From the NCBI GenBank assembly GCA_964417685.1, contig CAYQIT010000023.1, forward strand, positions 1 to 10,628: a DNA stretch of 10,628 nucleotides, given 5' to 3'. Position 1 is the first letter of the stretch. Every line of letters starts with the position of its first letter. The notes beneath the pieces were generated by a model that made no database searches, was not told the DNA's origin, and saw only the letters and a list, made by a program, of their open reading frames with translations. Both the position numbers and the translations under genes were made by a program. Positions 1 through 7,139 of this stretch are shown in pieces. Origin of the DNA: CAJQGY01 sp964417685. Lineage in GTDB: Bacteria; Pseudomonadota; Gammaproteobacteria; Magnimaribacterales; D2472.

Positions 1-752
1 CTTTTTATGAACTTACCTATTCATTTAGACAAAGTGATGACAGTAACTTTTATGAACTTCTTAATAACATTCGTCTTGGAAATAATATAGAAGAAACAAT
101 TAATAAAATTAACGGAGCCTGCTTTAACCCTTCTAATTATGAAGAGTCTGCTTTAATAGTTACATCAAGGCGCTATAGAGCAGACCAAATAAATGAAGAA
201 ATGCTCAATACGATTGACGGGCCTGCAACTTCGGCAAAGGCAGAAGAGCTTGGAGAGCTAAAAGAAAGCGAGCTTCCTGCGCCAAGAAACTTAAGGATTA
301 AAGAAGGTGCAAAAGTAATGTTTATTAAAAATGATAGTGAGGGCAGATGGGTAAATGGAACAGTTGGTAAGGTTGTTGATTGCAAAGATAAAAAGAGAAA
401 AACCATAAAGGTTGAAGTTGATGGAAAGACATTAAATGTTAAAAGAGAAGAATGGAATAAGATCAGATATATTTATGACGACTATGATGATGAAATGGAA
501 GAAGAGATAGTTTCTTCATATCGCCAATTCCCTATAAAGCTAGGTTGGGCCGTAACTATTCATAAGGCCCAGGGTCTTACCTTGGAGAGTTGCTCAATTG
601 ACTTAGGACAAGGGGCTTTTGCAACTGGCCAAACCTATGTTGCATTGAGTAGATGCAAAACACTTGGCTCGGTTAATTTATATCAGGAACTTAAAAAGAC
701 CGATGCAATGGTTGATTCGGCAATAATTGATTTTCACAAAAATTCGTTCTAG
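1..752 (+). CDS. PIF1/RecD-like SF1 helicase, C-terminal part (5' end outside window)
   Basis: The reading frame is open from position 3, with no start codon needed inside the window, and ends at TAG 750-752, giving about 249 visible residues. The first ATG inside (201) is internal, because the frame upstream reads as family-like protein (LTYSFRQSDD, then a stretch ending in LGN). Visible family features are the FRQ segment near the left edge, LIVTSRRYRADQIN (about 145-195), a beta-barrel-like insert with KVMFIKND, then GWAVTIHKAQG (about 546-575) and TYVALSRCK (about 630-660). The last two are the C-terminal helicase motifs of PIF1/RecD2-type SF1B enzymes, where the arginine of ALSR acts in ATP hydrolysis. 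Walker A and B must lie upstream, outside the window. Such enzymes unwind DNA 5'-3' using ATP. Assignment to the PIF1/RecD group is secure; the exact subfamily is not. Confidence 0.88.
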   Translation, partial: FYELTYSFRQSDDSNFYELLNNIRLGNNIEETINKINGACFNPSNYEESALIVTSRRYRADQINEEMLNTIDGPATSAKAEELGELKESELPAPRNLRIKEGAKVMFIKNDSEGRWVNGTVGKVVDCKDKKRKTIKVEVDGKTLNVKREEWNKIRYIYDDYDDEMEEEIVSSYRQFPIKLGWAVTIHKAQGLTLESCSIDLGQGAFATGQTYVALSRCKTLGSVNLYQELKKTDAMVDSAIIDFHKNSF

Positions 753-1183
753 CTTTCTTCAGTTTTATCTAATTCTTCTGCAAAAGCGGCTATAGCTTTG
801 TCATTCTTATTTGCCATAAATCTATAAAGATGTTTTTTATTTTTAATGGCACAAGCATTTCCATTTATATCGATAGGCGGCTTAAATTCCATGTAGGGCG
901 TTGCAGCAATAGCTTTAGAAATAAATACGCCACAGCTTTTAAAGCTATATGTGTCATCTTTTCTGTTATGTCTAAGACACATTGATTTATGGGACTTAAT
1001 ATTTTCAACCCCGCCGTCAGTCTTAATATCGAAATTTACTATGGCATAACCACTAATTTTTACGGCTGGGTACTCTGGTCTCATTACTTGTTTTAGTTTT
1101 GTTGAGCATCCATCCTGCTCAATGACTGAAGTGTTTGCGCTAAAAGAAACTATTGCTAAAAAAGCTACTATTAATTTTTTCAT
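749..1183 (-). CDS. Secreted TonB C-terminal-domain-like protein
   Basis: The product has 144 residues. An N-terminal signal peptide is visible (MKK followed by a hydrophobic run to about residue 15, plausible cleavage after FSA). Residues 34-60 carry MRPEYPA, then G-Y-A-I-V-N-F-D-I and DGGVENI, which match the pattern of the TonB C-terminal domain (R/P-x-Y-P, then G-x-V-x-V-x-F-x-I-x-x-D-G). A later ATPYMEFKPP segment (about 94-103) matches the end of that fold. Unlike true TonB there is no proline-rich spanning linker and no retained membrane anchor, so it looks like a free periplasmic domain. Four cysteines (26, 69, 84, 111) could form disulfides. Its ATG follows the monooxygenase TAA with no gap, and no Shine-Dalgarno is evident, so coupled translation is likely. 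Function is unknown; energy transduction is not implied. Confidence 0.7.
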   Translation of the reverse strand: MKKLIVAFLAIVSFSANTSVIEQDGCSTKLKQVMRPEYPAVKISGYAIVNFDIKTDGGVENIKSHKSMCLRHNRKDDTYSFKSCGVFISKAIAATPYMEFKPPIDINGNACAIKNKKHLYRFMANKNDKAIAAFAEELDKTEES

Positions 1184-2479
1184 TTAATTTGACCTTGCTA
1201 ATTCTTTTTTTAGTCTTTGTCGAAAAGAAAAATCATCAACAGTAATTGTATGCCTTGGAGTATCTATTTGGTTAACATCTGGGTTATCTAGTTCTTTTTT
1301 TATAAGAATGTCTAGTGGTCTTTTTGGCTTCCAGGATCCTTTAAGGTGTTTTGCAGCCAACTTAGATTGAAGCTCAGCTCCTGGCCAGATGCAGCCCAAT
1401 GGCTGAAATAGACCAATGAAATAAAGATTTTTAATATTTGCTGGAATCATTCTATGTAATAAAGGAACTTTGCCCTCTTCAAATGATAAAAATTCTTTGT
1501 CAAAAAATTTATGTTTAATCTTAAAGCCGGTACACGCTATAACAACATCAAAGTCATCTTTTGTTCCATCAATAAAGTGAACTGTATTACCATCAAATCT
1601 CTCTATATCTTTATGGGGAGATACCTTTCCATGCCTAACAGCATAATAAAGCTCTGAATTAACAGTTGGGTGGGTTCCGAATAAATTTTGTGATGGCTCT
1701 TGAAGACCTATATCTTTATTTTTACCCTGAAAAATCTGTAGCATAAGTTTTGTAAATGGCTCTCTCATAAATGATGGCATCCATCTATTTTTAAGGGCAT
1801 ACATATCAACGGGTAATCCATACATAAATTTTGGTATCAGGTAATAGCCCCTTCTCCAACTAATATGAGTTTCCTTCGATACTCTAGCAGTCTCTACAGC
1901 AACATCGCATGCAGAATTGCCTCCTCCAATAACAAGAACCTTTTTATCAGTAAATGGTTTAGCAGATTTAAAATCATGTGAATGAATATATTCACCTTCA
2001 AAATTACCTGGATATTCAGGGTATCTCGGCTCATGGTGATGGCCATTGCAAACAACTAATCCATCATAATGATTCTCATGTATTTCATCATTATTTAGAT
2101 TTTTCCAAGTGATTTGCCAAGAGCCATCTTTATTTTGACTGCAATGCTTTACTTCTGTACCAAATTTAATTAATTTTTTAATATCAAAATGATCTGCGTA
2201 ACTATTAAAATAATTAAGAAGTTCTGTATGTGATGGATAATCAGATGCTGATTCTGGAAGCGGATAATCTTCATAAAAAGACGTATATTTTGAACTAATA
2301 ATATGAGTTGTTTCAAATACGCTTGAGTGTCCGGACGGGTCGTTAAACCTCCAGTTTCCTCCGACTCCACTGCATCTTTCAAAAGCTGTAACTGAGAATC
2401 CAGCGTCTGCAAAATTTTTAATGGCGGTTATTCCAGATGGTCCCGCTCCTATAACTGCTACTTTTTTCATAAAATTCAT
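1184..2479 (-). CDS. Flavin-containing monooxygenase (FMO family)
   Basis: The product has 431 residues and appears complete. The FAD-binding Rossmann motif is GAGPSG (11-16), followed by the acidic strand end FER (33-35) and GVGGNW (38-43). The FMO identifying sequence FxGxxxHxxx(Y/F) is present as FEGEYIHSHDF (160-170). The NADPH-binding motif is GGGNSA (185-190), and an ATG/CTG-type motif is seen as ACTGF near residue 316. The F at the last fingerprint position favours an FMO over a classical Baeyer-Villiger enzyme, which has W. These enzymes use NADPH, O2 and FAD to oxygenate soft nucleophiles (N or S) or sometimes ketones; the substrate here cannot be read. An alternative start is the ATG at 2470 (MKK), three codons downstream; neither start has a good ribosome binding site. 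It lies 39 bases after the VOC gene and abuts the next gene, so co-transcription is likely. Confidence 0.9.
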   Translation of the reverse strand: MNFMKKVAVIGAGPSGITAIKNFADAGFSVTAFERCSGVGGNWRFNDPSGHSSVFETTHIISSKYTSFYEDYPLPESASDYPSHTELLNYFNSYADHFDIKKLIKFGTEVKHCSQNKDGSWQITWKNLNNDEIHENHYDGLVVCNGHHHEPRYPEYPGNFEGEYIHSHDFKSAKPFTDKKVLVIGGGNSACDVAVETARVSKETHISWRRGYYLIPKFMYGLPVDMYALKNRWMPSFMREPFTKLMLQIFQGKNKDIGLQEPSQNLFGTHPTVNSELYYAVRHGKVSPHKDIERFDGNTVHFIDGTKDDFDVVIACTGFKIKHKFFDKEFLSFEEGKVPLLHRMIPANIKNLYFIGLFQPLGCIWPGAELQSKLAAKHLKGSWKPKRPLDILIKKELDNPDVNQIDTPRHTITVDDFSFRQRLKKELARSN

Positions 2480-2518
2480 TATAAGAGAAGTCTTAGTGAA
2501 ATATACAAAGTTAGGTAA

Positions 2519-3361
2519 TTAGTTCAAATGCTCAATAAGTAGCGTTGGAACTCCATGGCAATGCGATTTAACTGTAATGACCTTTGTGTTTTCCTTTGCT
2601 CCGTTTTTGACTGACGTTACTTCAATGCCGTCGGCAGAAAGTCTTTTATGGGCCTCATCTATATTATCAACCTCCCAAGCAAGGCCCCACAATGAATCGC
2701 TTGGCTCTTTTTCGTCTTTTGATTCAACAACCTCAATGGTCGTTTTGTTTAACCTAAAAAAGAGCATTCTTTTGTCCCAATGATCTATGTGCTTATCAAG
2801 TGCGAGTCTAATATTAAAAACATCTTTGTAAATTTTTATAAAACCATCGGCATCATTTGTGTTAATGACCAAATGATCTAGTTCTGAAATTACAGATGGA
2901 TTAGAAAGGTCTGGTTTAGGTAATGATCCATGTGTATGCTCTATGATAAAAGAAAATATACCTCTTGTTAGATCTGGTGGTAAAAAAAGATTTTTCCATT
3001 TTCTAACCTCTTCGCTATTAAAGTTTGTGCCAATGCCTTCTGAGGGATCATTAATTAAAAAAGATTTATTTTTAAGTTCATTTGTGATTTTGGCTATATC
3101 ATCTGTGCCAAGCACCATCCCAATTAATCCCTCACCACTTTCTTCTAATGCATGATTAACAAGCATAGCTCCAAGCCCATCTCCACTTGCTGAAAGTAGC
3201 TCAAAATAAGTATTGTTGAAATTAAATAAAGAGTTAGTGGTTCCAAGTTCTTTATGCTCGCCCTTCCAAACAGGATCAACTCCAAAAACTTTTGCATAAT
3301 CACTTTCAGCTTTATCTAAATCCTCTACGGCAATTATTAAATGATCTAAAGTTTTTATCAT
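2519..3361 (-). CDS. Two-module VOC/glyoxalase-fold protein
   Basis: The product has 280 residues and shows two vicinal-oxygen-chelate modules. Module 1 begins LDHLIIAV (H7), has YFELLSA (E54) and closes with FIIEH (E141). Module 2 begins LDHLVINT (H163), has TIEVVES (E210) and closes with LLIEH (E277). The H/E/E pattern at equivalent places in both halves is what metal-binding VOC enzymes use, so either or both modules may bind a divalent metal. The first half resembles the Glyoxalase_3-type group. Members include dioxygenases, isomerases, lyases and glutathione-linked enzymes; nothing visible selects one. It is the first gene of the minus-strand unit with the monooxygenase, which hints at a shared oxidative or detoxifying pathway (inference). 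No Shine-Dalgarno precedes the ATG. Confidence 0.85.
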   Translation of the reverse strand: MIKTLDHLIIAVEDLDKAESDYAKVFGVDPVWKGEHKELGTTNSLFNFNNTYFELLSASGDGLGAMLVNHALEESGEGLIGMVLGTDDIAKITNELKNKSFLINDPSEGIGTNFNSEEVRKWKNLFLPPDLTRGIFSFIIEHTHGSLPKPDLSNPSVISELDHLVINTNDADGFIKIYKDVFNIRLALDKHIDHWDKRMLFFRLNKTTIEVVESKDEKEPSDSLWGLAWEVDNIDEAHKRLSADGIEVTSVKNGAKENTKVITVKSHCHGVPTLLIEHLN

Positions 3362-3363
3362 AA

Positions 3364-3406
3364 TAGAAGGTTAGTTTTTTTAATGCGGTATGTCTATTAG
3401 AAGGTT
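3364..3406. repeat. Pair of 9-bp direct repeats in divergent promoter region
   Basis: TAGAAGGTT occurs at 3364-3372 and again at 3398-3406, 34 bases apart, in the short gap between the divergent VOC and serine hydrolase genes. The first copy is two bases from the VOC start codon. The second overlaps a possible -35 box for the plus-strand gene. An operator pair is possible, but chance is not excluded in AT-rich DNA. Confidence 0.35.
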
Positions 3407-3433
3407 GAGCTTTGTGTGTGTTTTTATTACATT
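3405..3433 (+). promoter_or_regulatory. Possible sigma70 promoter of the serine hydrolase gene
   Basis: TTGAGC (3405-3410) and TACATT (3428-3433) are 17 bases apart, each matching 4 of 6 consensus positions. Transcription would begin near 3440, which is the preferred ATG. That would give a leaderless message and would fit the missing Shine-Dalgarno. This is weak evidence by consensus matching only. Confidence 0.3.
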
Positions 3434-3439
3434 AAATTA

Positions 3440-4786
3440 ATGAAAGGTAAATATAATTTTCTTTTTATTTTATTGTTGGTCATCACGTCTTGTGGTGGCG
3501 GAGGTGGTGGCTCTGACTCAGCCATTACTCCTCCTATGCCGCCTGCGCCTCCTTCACCAACACACCCAATTGTATGGGACACAGCCATACCAGAGACTGT
3601 TGGCATGAGCTCTGCAAAACTTGAAGAGGCACTCGAATACGCTCTTCAAGATGGCTCGTTTACTCAGGCTGTGGTCGTAATTAAAGATGGAAAATTAGTA
3701 TCTGAGGGCTATAGAGGCATTTCATCAAATGAATCGAATTCTTTGGCTGATTCTATTTCTCTTGATGCTACTTCACTAATTGTCCTTTATGGACAAAGAG
3801 ATGCCGAGAGTTATGTTTCCTCCTGGTCTACTGCTAAGTCTTTTACAAGTATCTTAATAGGCTTAGCTGTTGATAATGGATATATAACTTCTATTGAAGA
3901 TTCTGCTTCAACCTTCATAACAGAATGGTCTAATGACCAAAGATCATCAATAACAATAAAGAACTTATTAGATATGAGGTCTGGTTTGACGCCAATGTGT
4001 TTTCTATTTGAAGAAAATAAAATTGGAGAATGCGGGACGGCTGCAGGAGCAGCTTCTGGAGGAAATATAGTTTACTCAAACGATCAAATGGCTGCATGTA
4101 TATCTAGGGGGCTTGCAGCTGATGGGGTAACGCATCCATGGTTTCTAAATGGAAGTGCTGCCTATACCAGGGGCAGTTTTCAATATTCAAATTGTGACAC
4201 TATGGTATTAGGTGAAATAATTTTTAGGGCAACTGGTCAAGACATACAAACCTATGCTGAATATAATCTATTTTCTAAACTAGGCATTAGCGCTGAATGG
4301 TGGAGAGATTTCACTCTCGATGGCCAGTCTAATGGGAATTATTTAGCATATTGCTGTTTGGATTCCACAGCTAGAGATTTTGCTAAATTTGGCTATATGC
4401 TTCTTTTGGGTGGCGTTTGGGAAAATGATGCTCGGAAGATCAGCTCTTATGTAGAATCAATTAAAAATATTCAATCATACGGACTACAGTTTTGGACTTT
4501 ATGCGCCAATCTAAATTCATCACCATGTAACGATCAGGTCATTTCGACGATAGGCTTTGATGGCCAATATATAATGATTGATTTTGAAAGAAATCTAGTC
4601 GTTGTTAGAACAAGTCTGTATCAGCCTATTCTTAATTTATCTTCGGATAGAAAAATGAGATTGCTTCCTGCTGATCTGTCTAACTCCAATTGGGTTGCAA
4701 CTGTGCCTGGCGGGCTTGGAGCTAGCGTTGGCTCAACTTTTAATGCAAGTGAATTCCTAAGCAAGGTTATAGCCTCAATAAATTAA
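3440..4786 (+). CDS. Lipoprotein serine hydrolase, beta-lactamase/class C family
   Basis: From the ATG at 3440 the product has 448 residues. A GTG at 3416 would add eight residues before the signal peptide and is less likely. The signal peptide MKGKYN plus a hydrophobic core ends in the lipobox ITSC, giving lipidated Cys18 followed by six glycines, consistent with outer-membrane sorting (no Asp at +2). A proline-rich linker (about 31-42) leads to the enzyme domain. The SxxK nucleophile motif is STAK (S130, K133) in a WSTAKSFTS context, and the YxN motif is YSN (Y249-N251) followed by MVLGEII. A late GFDGQY segment (about 372-377) sits where class C-type enzymes carry the third active-site strand. 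The family covers esterases, D-amino peptidases and beta-lactamases; the substrate is unknown. It is divergent from the VOC gene and convergent with the MAPEG gene. Confidence 0.88.
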   Translation: MKGKYNFLFILLLVITSCGGGGGGSDSAITPPMPPAPPSPTHPIVWDTAIPETVGMSSAKLEEALEYALQDGSFTQAVVVIKDGKLVSEGYRGISSNESNSLADSISLDATSLIVLYGQRDAESYVSSWSTAKSFTSILIGLAVDNGYITSIEDSASTFITEWSNDQRSSITIKNLLDMRSGLTPMCFLFEENKIGECGTAAGAASGGNIVYSNDQMAACISRGLAADGVTHPWFLNGSAAYTRGSFQYSNCDTMVLGEIIFRATGQDIQTYAEYNLFSKLGISAEWWRDFTLDGQSNGNYLAYCCLDSTARDFAKFGYMLLLGGVWENDARKISSYVESIKNIQSYGLQFWTLCANLNSSPCNDQVISTIGFDGQYIMIDFERNLVVVRTSLYQPILNLSSDRKMRLLPADLSNSNWVATVPGGLGASVGSTFNASEFLSKVIASIN

Positions 4787-4817
4787 TATAAAGCTATAGT
4801 TTTCTATGTTTTTCTAC

Positions 4818-5180
4818 CTAAAATAGATTTGAGGTCATTGCAATCAATATAACTATTGATCCAGCCCATACAAAAGATCTGAGTGGTTGTTTGTCAGGGC
4901 CCTGTGACTCTTCAGATTTATTATCGAGACTAAGCCCTGAGACGTATATAACTGCAAATACTAATCTAGCTATTAACCAGTAAAGAGCAAGCATTGTATT
5001 TTCATCAACACTTAAAATAATTGATAGGATTGCCAGTGCTAAAAAAACAGGTAAAGATTCGGTTAAATTTTTAAGCGCTTTCCCCGCCCTTTTTGCATAA
5101 CCAGTTCCAGCCTTTAATGCATTCGGCAAAATTAATTGAATAAGATATAAAAGTAATGCTAGTGAAATAAATGTAACCAT
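4818..5180 (-). CDS. MAPEG-family integral membrane protein
   Basis: The product has 120 residues with four likely membrane helices (about 3-20, 43-60, 65-86, 103-118), the size and topology of bacterial MAPEG proteins. The family signature after helix 1 is visible as R31-A32, N38, E41 and P44 within KRAGKALKNLTESLP. The third helix holds ARLVFAVIYVSG, matching the usual R-x-x-Y/F-x-x-x-Y region, and SFVW precedes helix 4. Eukaryotic relatives are glutathione-dependent transferases or isomerases; in bacteria the substrate is mostly unknown. GAGG (complement of 5189-5192) lies eight bases before the ATG, a good ribosome binding site. It follows the CotH gene by 40 bases on the same strand, so the two may be co-transcribed. 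Its 3' end faces the serine hydrolase with a 31-base gap. Confidence 0.82.
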   Translation of the reverse strand: MVTFISLALLLYLIQLILPNALKAGTGYAKRAGKALKNLTESLPVFLALAILSIILSVDENTMLALYWLIARLVFAVIYVSGLSLDNKSEESQGPDKQPLRSFVWAGSIVILIAMTSNLF

Positions 5181-5188
5181 GTCTATAA

Positions 5189-5192
5189 CCTC
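5189..5192 (-). promoter_or_regulatory. Ribosome binding site of the MAPEG gene
   Basis: On the minus strand GAGG lies eight bases before the ATG at 5180. It stands out because most larger genes in this window lack a recognisable Shine-Dalgarno sequence. Confidence 0.6.
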
Positions 5193-5220
5193 AAATTGTT
5201 ATGCTTAAATTGATTCTAAA

Positions 5221-7008
5221 TTATAAATCATCGAGAGCTGATTCTAGCCAATCCATCCTAGTCTCATACCAGGCCTTCATATGATCAACCTCTTCTTGAT
5301 AAGTATCAAATATAACTGGGTTGGGCCAAACATAAACACCAATGGTTTGCCATTTGTCATCATTTTCTTCCTGAGCCCATTTTAATTTTTCTGCATATGT
5401 ATCAATTTTATTTAAAATATAATTCCTGTTGTTATTAAAATATTCAAATCTATTTCTTACTGCTTCAACGAATGCAGGGTCTTCAAATAAGCGCTCATAC
5501 CAAGGGTTGTATTTAACCCACCAACCCTCAGGATATCGACTATCTGCATAATCAACATTGCCAAAAGATAAATCAAAATCCCATAAAGGCCCCATTTTTA
5601 TTTTCTCTCCAGGCATAACATTTAGAAAAATACTTGAGAAAAACATTGAATCAACATTTTTTGTTATTTCACTAATCAAAAACCAATCAATGAAACTATC
5701 CATATCTATATATTGCCTGTATCCAGTTGCCTCATCTGCAAAATTTTGGCTAAACAAGTTATTTTCAAAATTAGTAATAAGATTTTCTATGTATGTAAAT
5801 TCATCTGATCCAGCATCTAGGCTTGGTTCTTTAATATTGATAATAAATCTTTCGGTTACTGCGCTTTCAAAATACACATCGTCTGAATCAAGGCGTTCTA
5901 ATTGGTCAAGCTCAAGTAAATATCCGGTATCGCCAATAGCAACCCTGTTATCACTTTCTTCAACTTTTTGAGTTATGTTATAAGTGCCATTGTAATCACC
6001 GTTGATATAAACTTCAGCAAATTTTGCCTCAGGCGTCCAATCTAAATTGCTTATGTAGCCCATCTCAAAAGCAATTGTATTTCTAAGCATTGTTTTGTCG
6101 GCATATTCTGCTAGAAACAGCCATTTCTTATCATTTGGCATTCCTAGAAATTCTGCTTTATCGTCCAGCTTCATTTGGAAAGGTTTTTTCGGAAACTGCC
6201 ATGTGGAATTCCCCCTGCCTCTTATCTTCATGGACGCGCTTGGAAAATTTTCATAATCTCTGCCGCCATCAATATTGGTATCTCCAAGCACATAATCATC
6301 TTTTGAATCGATTTGCACTGAGCCATCTGTTTCTAAGTACACAATAGGTAAGCCAGTAAATTTGGTTATGTTAATTTGATAGGTCTCGCTATCGCCATCT
6401 TTGTTAATAACTTTTACATTTACTATATCTGTAAAATTGTTTCTGGTTATTCCATTTTCCTGCTCAACATCATTAATTTGAATGCTGCTGCCTATAAATT
6501 CATAGGTTGCTGCAAGTCCATCTAGTGATGTGTTGAAAGGAACTCTGCCAAAAAAAGCATTTTCAGGTTGCTCTTCAAGAGCGATATCATTTTCTAGCTG
6601 ATCATTGTCTTCTAAAAGAAATGAAATGCTTGATAGTTTTGGGGCTGGAGCTGGTGGCTCAATAACAACAACATCAAGGCTTGCTGTGGCAGGCTGTGTG
6701 CCTGCTTCACCAGAGCAGGTTAGTATGAATGTATAAGTTTTTGCTTCTTGTAACTGCAAACTTTCACTACCAGCAGAAGCTTTTTGACCATCCCAGTCGC
6801 CACTAGCCATACATGTGCTTGCATTATTGCTACTCCAAGTTATTGCAATAGATTCATTTGTAAATATAGAGTTTGACGATGAATTAAAAGTGGGTATTGA
6901 AGGGTTGGTTGGCGGCTGAACTGGGGCTGGCTCTGAAGACGAGCCTGAGCCACCCCCGCAGGCTGTAATAAGAATAAGCAGAGCAAAACTAGATGATAAT
7001 CGGTTCAT
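5221..7008 (-). CDS. CotH-family lipoprotein with N-terminal Ig-like region
   Basis: The product has 595 residues. The signal peptide ends in lipobox ITAC (lipidated Cys17), followed by a GGGSGSSS and proline-rich linker to about residue 36. Residues about 37-116 look like an Ig-like domain with ITWSSNNASTC and a second cysteine (C66 and C98, possible disulfide). Residues about 124-217 read as a second beta-rich module ending YQINITKF. The CotH domain spans about 220-590: MKIRGRGNSTW (260-270) with PKKPFQMKL, then GMPNDKKWLFLA, a GTYNITQKVE segment, and GPLWDFDLSFGN (473-484), whose aspartates match the metal-binding D-x-D region of CotH proteins. CotH of Bacillus spore coats is an atypical protein kinase, but many bacterial members are secreted and uncharacterised. 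Surface or periplasmic exposure is expected. No Shine-Dalgarno precedes the ATG. Confidence 0.9.
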   Translation of the reverse strand: MNRLSSSFALLILITACGGGSGSSSEPAPVQPPTNPSIPTFNSSSNSIFTNESIAITWSSNNASTCMASGDWDGQKASAGSESLQLQEAKTYTFILTCSGEAGTQPATASLDVVVIEPPAPAPKLSSISFLLEDNDQLENDIALEEQPENAFFGRVPFNTSLDGLAATYEFIGSSIQINDVEQENGITRNNFTDIVNVKVINKDGDSETYQINITKFTGLPIVYLETDGSVQIDSKDDYVLGDTNIDGGRDYENFPSASMKIRGRGNSTWQFPKKPFQMKLDDKAEFLGMPNDKKWLFLAEYADKTMLRNTIAFEMGYISNLDWTPEAKFAEVYINGDYNGTYNITQKVEESDNRVAIGDTGYLLELDQLERLDSDDVYFESAVTERFIINIKEPSLDAGSDEFTYIENLITNFENNLFSQNFADEATGYRQYIDMDSFIDWFLISEITKNVDSMFFSSIFLNVMPGEKIKMGPLWDFDLSFGNVDYADSRYPEGWWVKYNPWYERLFEDPAFVEAVRNRFEYFNNNRNYILNKIDTYAEKLKWAQEENDDKWQTIGVYVWPNPVIFDTYQEEVDHMKAWYETRMDWLESALDDL

Positions 7009-7033
7009 TGATTTATGTAATTAATATGGCTAT

Positions 7034-7061
7034 ATAATAATTCACTTTGCAGAGTATGCAA
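7034..7061 (-). promoter_or_regulatory. Possible promoter of the CotH gene
   Basis: On the minus strand TTGCAT (7061-7056) and TATTAT (7039-7034) are 16 bases apart. The -10 matches 5 of 6 consensus positions, the -35 only 3 of 6. The start of transcription would be roughly 20 bases before the ATG at 7008. The call rests on consensus matching alone. Confidence 0.3.
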
Positions 7062-7073
7062 AAAAAAATTAAG

Positions 7074-7118
7074 TGTAACCTTTACTTCTCATTCAAGTAA
7101 TGATAAGTTTGCGTTACA
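7074..7118. repeat. Nested inverted repeats between the CotH gene and the small-gene cluster
   Basis: TGTAAC (7074-7079) pairs with GTTACA (7113-7118). Inside it TTACTT (7082-7087) pairs with AAGTAA (7095-7100) across a seven-base loop. The element sits in the 131-base gap between the divergent genes, just before the small-gene run. It could be an operator, for instance for the HTH protein of that run, or a chance structure. No T-run follows, so it is not a terminator. Confidence 0.35.
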
Positions 7119-7139
7119 TTAATTTATTTTGAGAACATT

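Noticed and set aside
173..406. Minus-strand open frame within the helicase gene
   Set aside because: Serine- and phenylalanine-rich translation typical of the antisense of a coding region; the plus-strand frame has clear helicase motifs.
2170..2412. Second minus-strand frame inside the monooxygenase gene
   Set aside because: Out-of-frame shadow; the monooxygenase frame is continuous and shows all cofactor motifs here.
1184..2479. Trimethylamine monooxygenase (Tmm) as a specific assignment
   Set aside because: The segment after the FAD motif does not resemble the Tmm sequences I recall, and general FMO motifs do not identify a substrate.
3416..3439. GTG start that would lengthen the serine hydrolase by eight residues
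   Set aside because: It would put CFYYIKL before the signal peptide; the ATG at 3440 gives a standard lipoprotein signal. No ribosome binding site favours GTG.
4796..4812. ATAG-TTTT-CTAT hairpin followed by T residues as a terminator
   Set aside because: The stem is only four A/T-rich pairs; too weak to call a terminator, though it lies in the right convergent gap.
5558..6347. Two plus-strand frames opposite the CotH gene
   Set aside because: Antisense shadows; low-complexity translations without a ribosome binding site or recognisable domain.
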